A stretch of 64,000 nucleotides of DNA from an uncultured Porphyromonadaceae bacterium (GTDB taxonomy: Bacteria; Bacteroidota; Bacteroidia; Bacteroidales; Muribaculaceae), in contig CAMWMR010000003.1 in NCBI GenBank assembly GCA_947175425.1, positions 1-64,000 of the forward strand, given 5' to 3'. The notes beneath the pieces were generated by a model, which was given only the letters and a program-made list of their open reading frames with translations, made no database searches and had not been told where the DNA came from. Made by a program: the position numbers and the translations under genes. Numbering within the stretch: position 1 is the first letter of the stretch; each line of letters opens with the position of its first letter. Below, one piece after another: positions 62,521-64,000 of this stretch.

Positions 62521-63578
62521 CGTACATTGTTTGTTGGATTCTGAGGATCGTTGCTTATTACCGACACTCGCGCATTAAGAAGCGCTCCCGGCAATTCCGA
62601 CGTATTCACCACAACAGTTACAAGTGCCGTCTTTCCGGGCTTGATTTCTGTTTTATCAACTTTTGCCTCAACACCGGGATCGGCACTATACACGCGGCGC
62701 ACTTTCAAAACACTTTTACCGGTATTTTTCAGTTCAAAGGTTTTGGAATACACCTCTCCTCGCGACATAGAACCGAAATCCACGCTCCTTACAGTCGAAA
62801 GCACAGGAGCTTTGGCAAGTTCTTTGTCGGAGACGGCCGAGAAATCCTCCTCTATAACAGCCATGGTATTTAACGCGCATTGGCCGTCATTGCCGGTGTG
62901 CATCACAATGGTATCATTCACAAGCCCGTACAGCGGACAACGTTCCGAACGCAAGAAAAACATTATTGACGTCTGTTCGCCGGGGCCGAGCTTCTTCACC
63001 GGCACCTCAACATTAATATACTTCGGCAATTCCGGGAAGGAAAAAGATACAGTATCGGAACTGCGGTTATATGCCTCAATGGAAACAGTGCGCAATTTGC
63101 CTTTTTTTACTTGTCCGAAAAGAACACCGTTTCGGCTTAGCTGTACGCGTCCGTCACAACTCCATGGATAACGACGGGCCACACTGCCTTCCGAACCTAT
63201 CACCGTACCTTCTACAGTAAGTTTTATTTTGGGAACACCGCCCGACAGTTCTACTCCTACATATTTGGAAAAACGTCCGGGTCGTCCTGCAGGGTCGTAA
63301 GTCACGGAAATAACAGCCGTATCTCCGGGAGCAACCGCTTCGCGCGTATATTTGGGGCTTGTACATCCGCATGAAGCTCGCGCAGATAGTATCGAAACCG
63401 GTTCGCTACCGGTATTTACGAACTTGAAGTCGCAGCTCACCGGCCCGAAATCCTCATCGAATGCACCGAAATCGTGCGAGGTCTCAAGCCACTTCACTTC
63501 TCCCGCTTCGGCAGGAGCGACAAAAAACACAAGAGCAAGCGCAGAAACAAACGTAGCAAGTTTATTCATATTCTTCAT
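62502..63578 (-). CDS. Secreted DUF1573 protein
   Basis: A 358-residue protein with a signal peptide (NKLATFVSALALVFFVAPAEA). The start may be the Met at residue 4. Two Ig-like DUF1573 (MSP/ASH-like) domains are visible: residues 28-125 (TSHDFGAFDEDFGPVSCDFK, then CGCTSPKYTREAVAPGDTAV) and about 255-358 (RSVDFGSMSRGEVYSKTFEL). The CGCT pair in the first is the usual signature. Role unknown; it is probably exported. Its stop overlaps the promoter of the next operon. Confidence 0.88.
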   Translation of the reverse strand: MKNMNKLATFVSALALVFFVAPAEAGEVKWLETSHDFGAFDEDFGPVSCDFKFVNTGSEPVSILSARASCGCTSPKYTREAVAPGDTAVISVTYDPAGRPGRFSKYVGVELSGGVPKIKLTVEGTVIGSEGSVARRYPWSCDGRVQLSRNGVLFGQVKKGKLRTVSIEAYNRSSDTVSFSFPELPKYINVEVPVKKLGPGEQTSIMFFLRSERCPLYGLVNDTIVMHTGNDGQCALNTMAVIEEDFSAVSDKELAKAPVLSTVRSVDFGSMSRGEVYSKTFELKNTGKSVLKVRRVYSADPGVEAKVDKTEIKPGKTALVTVVVNTSELPGALLNARVSVISNDPQNPTNNVRLVGEL

Positions 63579-63613
63579 TCAGTTTCATTGGCAAAAATAT
63601 TGCGCCGACAGCA

Positions 63614-63644
63614 CAAAGATAACATGTTTCCCGTTCATAAGCAA
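63614..63644 (-). promoter_or_regulatory. Promoter of the DUF1573 gene
   Basis: TTG (63642-63644) and TATCTTTG (63614-63621) with 20 bases between on the minus strand. It lies in the gap between the DUF1573 gene and the channel gene. Confidence 0.65.
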
Positions 63645-63653
63645 GCTGTTTTA

Positions 63654-64000
63654 TCAGCTTTTCGCAGAATCCTGCGTTTGTGCGGCTCCGGGAACTTCGG
63701 GAGCGGGAGCGGTATCCTCACTCACCGACAGCGACGAGCTGGAGTAAATTCCAAGGCCGAAATCGCCGCACACAACAGTCAGATGCTCCAGAAGGGCACT
63801 CTGTATTGCCTCATACTTATCCCAGTCGGTAGTGGCGGTAAAGCAATAAATCTCAAGCGGGAGCCCGTAAGGAGTTGCATCCATAAGACGGATTAGAATC
63901 TGCTGGTTGTTAGCCATGAGCGGACTGTTGTACACCTTAAGACATATATAGGCACGGAACAAACCGAGATTTGTCTCAATGGTGCCGTTTATTGGAGTAA
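63654..64000 (-). CDS. YbdG-type mechanosensitive channel, C-terminal fragment (cut by window edge)
   Basis: The frame is open to the window edge; 114 residues are visible. TPINGTIETNLGLFRAYICL, NSPLMANNQQILIRLMDATP and YGLPLEIYCFTATTDWDKYE match the C-terminal soluble domain of YbdG/MscM-like MscS-family channels, including the family's GLPLEIYCFT. The tail after residue 80 is acidic and rich in Ala, Pro and Ser. It opens under membrane tension to release solutes. The transmembrane part is outside the window. Confidence 0.85.
   Translation of the reverse strand, partial: TPINGTIETNLGLFRAYICLKVYNSPLMANNQQILIRLMDATPYGLPLEIYCFTATTDWDKYEAIQSALLEHLTVVCGDFGLGIYSSSSLSVSEDTAPAPEVPGAAQTQDSAKS

Noticed and set aside
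60982-62544. 520-codon open frame on the plus strand
   Set aside because: Antisense shadow of the S41 protease gene; basic, low-quality sequence with no family features.
1-64000. CRISPR array, tRNA, rRNA or insertion sequence
   Set aside because: All gaps longer than about 100 bases were read; none showed direct repeats with spacers, a cloverleaf with TTCGA-type loop, rRNA motifs or transposase-like proteins.

Overview
The window looks like a chromosomal segment of a Bacteroidales bacterium (Bacteroidota), quite possibly Muribaculaceae. The family is an inference; the order is well supported. The evidence is: (i) promoters of the Bacteroidota type, TTTG (or TTG)-N19-22-TAnnTTTG, upstream of many genes; (ii) AT-rich start regions without Shine-Dalgarno sequences; (iii) lineage families such as DUF4292, DUF4834, DUF6377, OmpH-type lipoprotein and glycine-lipid acyltransferases; (iv) a single fused str-S10-spc-alpha ribosomal operon that contains infA, map and secY but no tuf or adk. 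No rRNA, tRNA, insertion sequence, prophage or CRISPR array was seen.

Layout. 1-108: start of carA, leaving the window. 232-1509: DcaP-like porin. 1678-5020: glutaminase, MFS transporter and asparaginase, a deamidation operon. 5099-7351: secreted muramidase and PepD peptidase on the minus strand. 7520-8311: small membrane protein and OmpH/Skp-like lipoprotein. 8496-17797: an eight-gene plus-strand run (metG, second asparaginase, short sorting-domain protein, dut, TPR protein, DUF4292 lipoprotein, EnvC-like factor, flippase) concerned with translation, nucleotide hygiene and envelope growth. 17798-23583: minus-strand operon with the two glycine-lipid acyltransferases, purB, dgt and a TPM-domain protein. 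23663-27547: small glycan-type cluster (polymerase-like membrane protein, GT2, degenerate SDR, MptE-like protein, small membrane protein).

27548-35332 is the regulatory part. It holds two paralogous DUF6377 membrane-anchored TPR/HTH proteins, a Crp/Fnr regulator, a BASS-type transporter and mutL, whose stop overlaps the start of the second DUF6377 gene. Its intergenic gaps are AT-rich and hold orphan Bacteroidota promoters followed by hairpin terminators with no gene between, which makes them candidate small RNAs. 35491-37938 is psd-pssA (phosphatidylethanolamine synthesis) followed by DUF4834 and DUF2461 genes; lysA follows on the other strand.

39345-57628 is the ribosomal protein operon (rpsL to rplQ, 33 genes, minus strand), driven by a consensus promoter at 57799-57830 with a 164-base leader. 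57968-58681 holds two small accessory genes. 58659-63578 is a minus-strand group: DUF1573 protein, S41 protease, Fe-S membrane protein, thyA and folA. The window ends inside a YbdG-type mechanosensitive channel gene.

Most of the window is ordinary core genome. The observations I rate highest are the paired intergenic elements downstream of the DUF6377 genes, the candidate plus-strand RNA at 29601-29726, the perfect 10-bp inverted repeat at 58262-58294, the likely leaderless mutL mRNA, and the truncated SDR in the glycan cluster.
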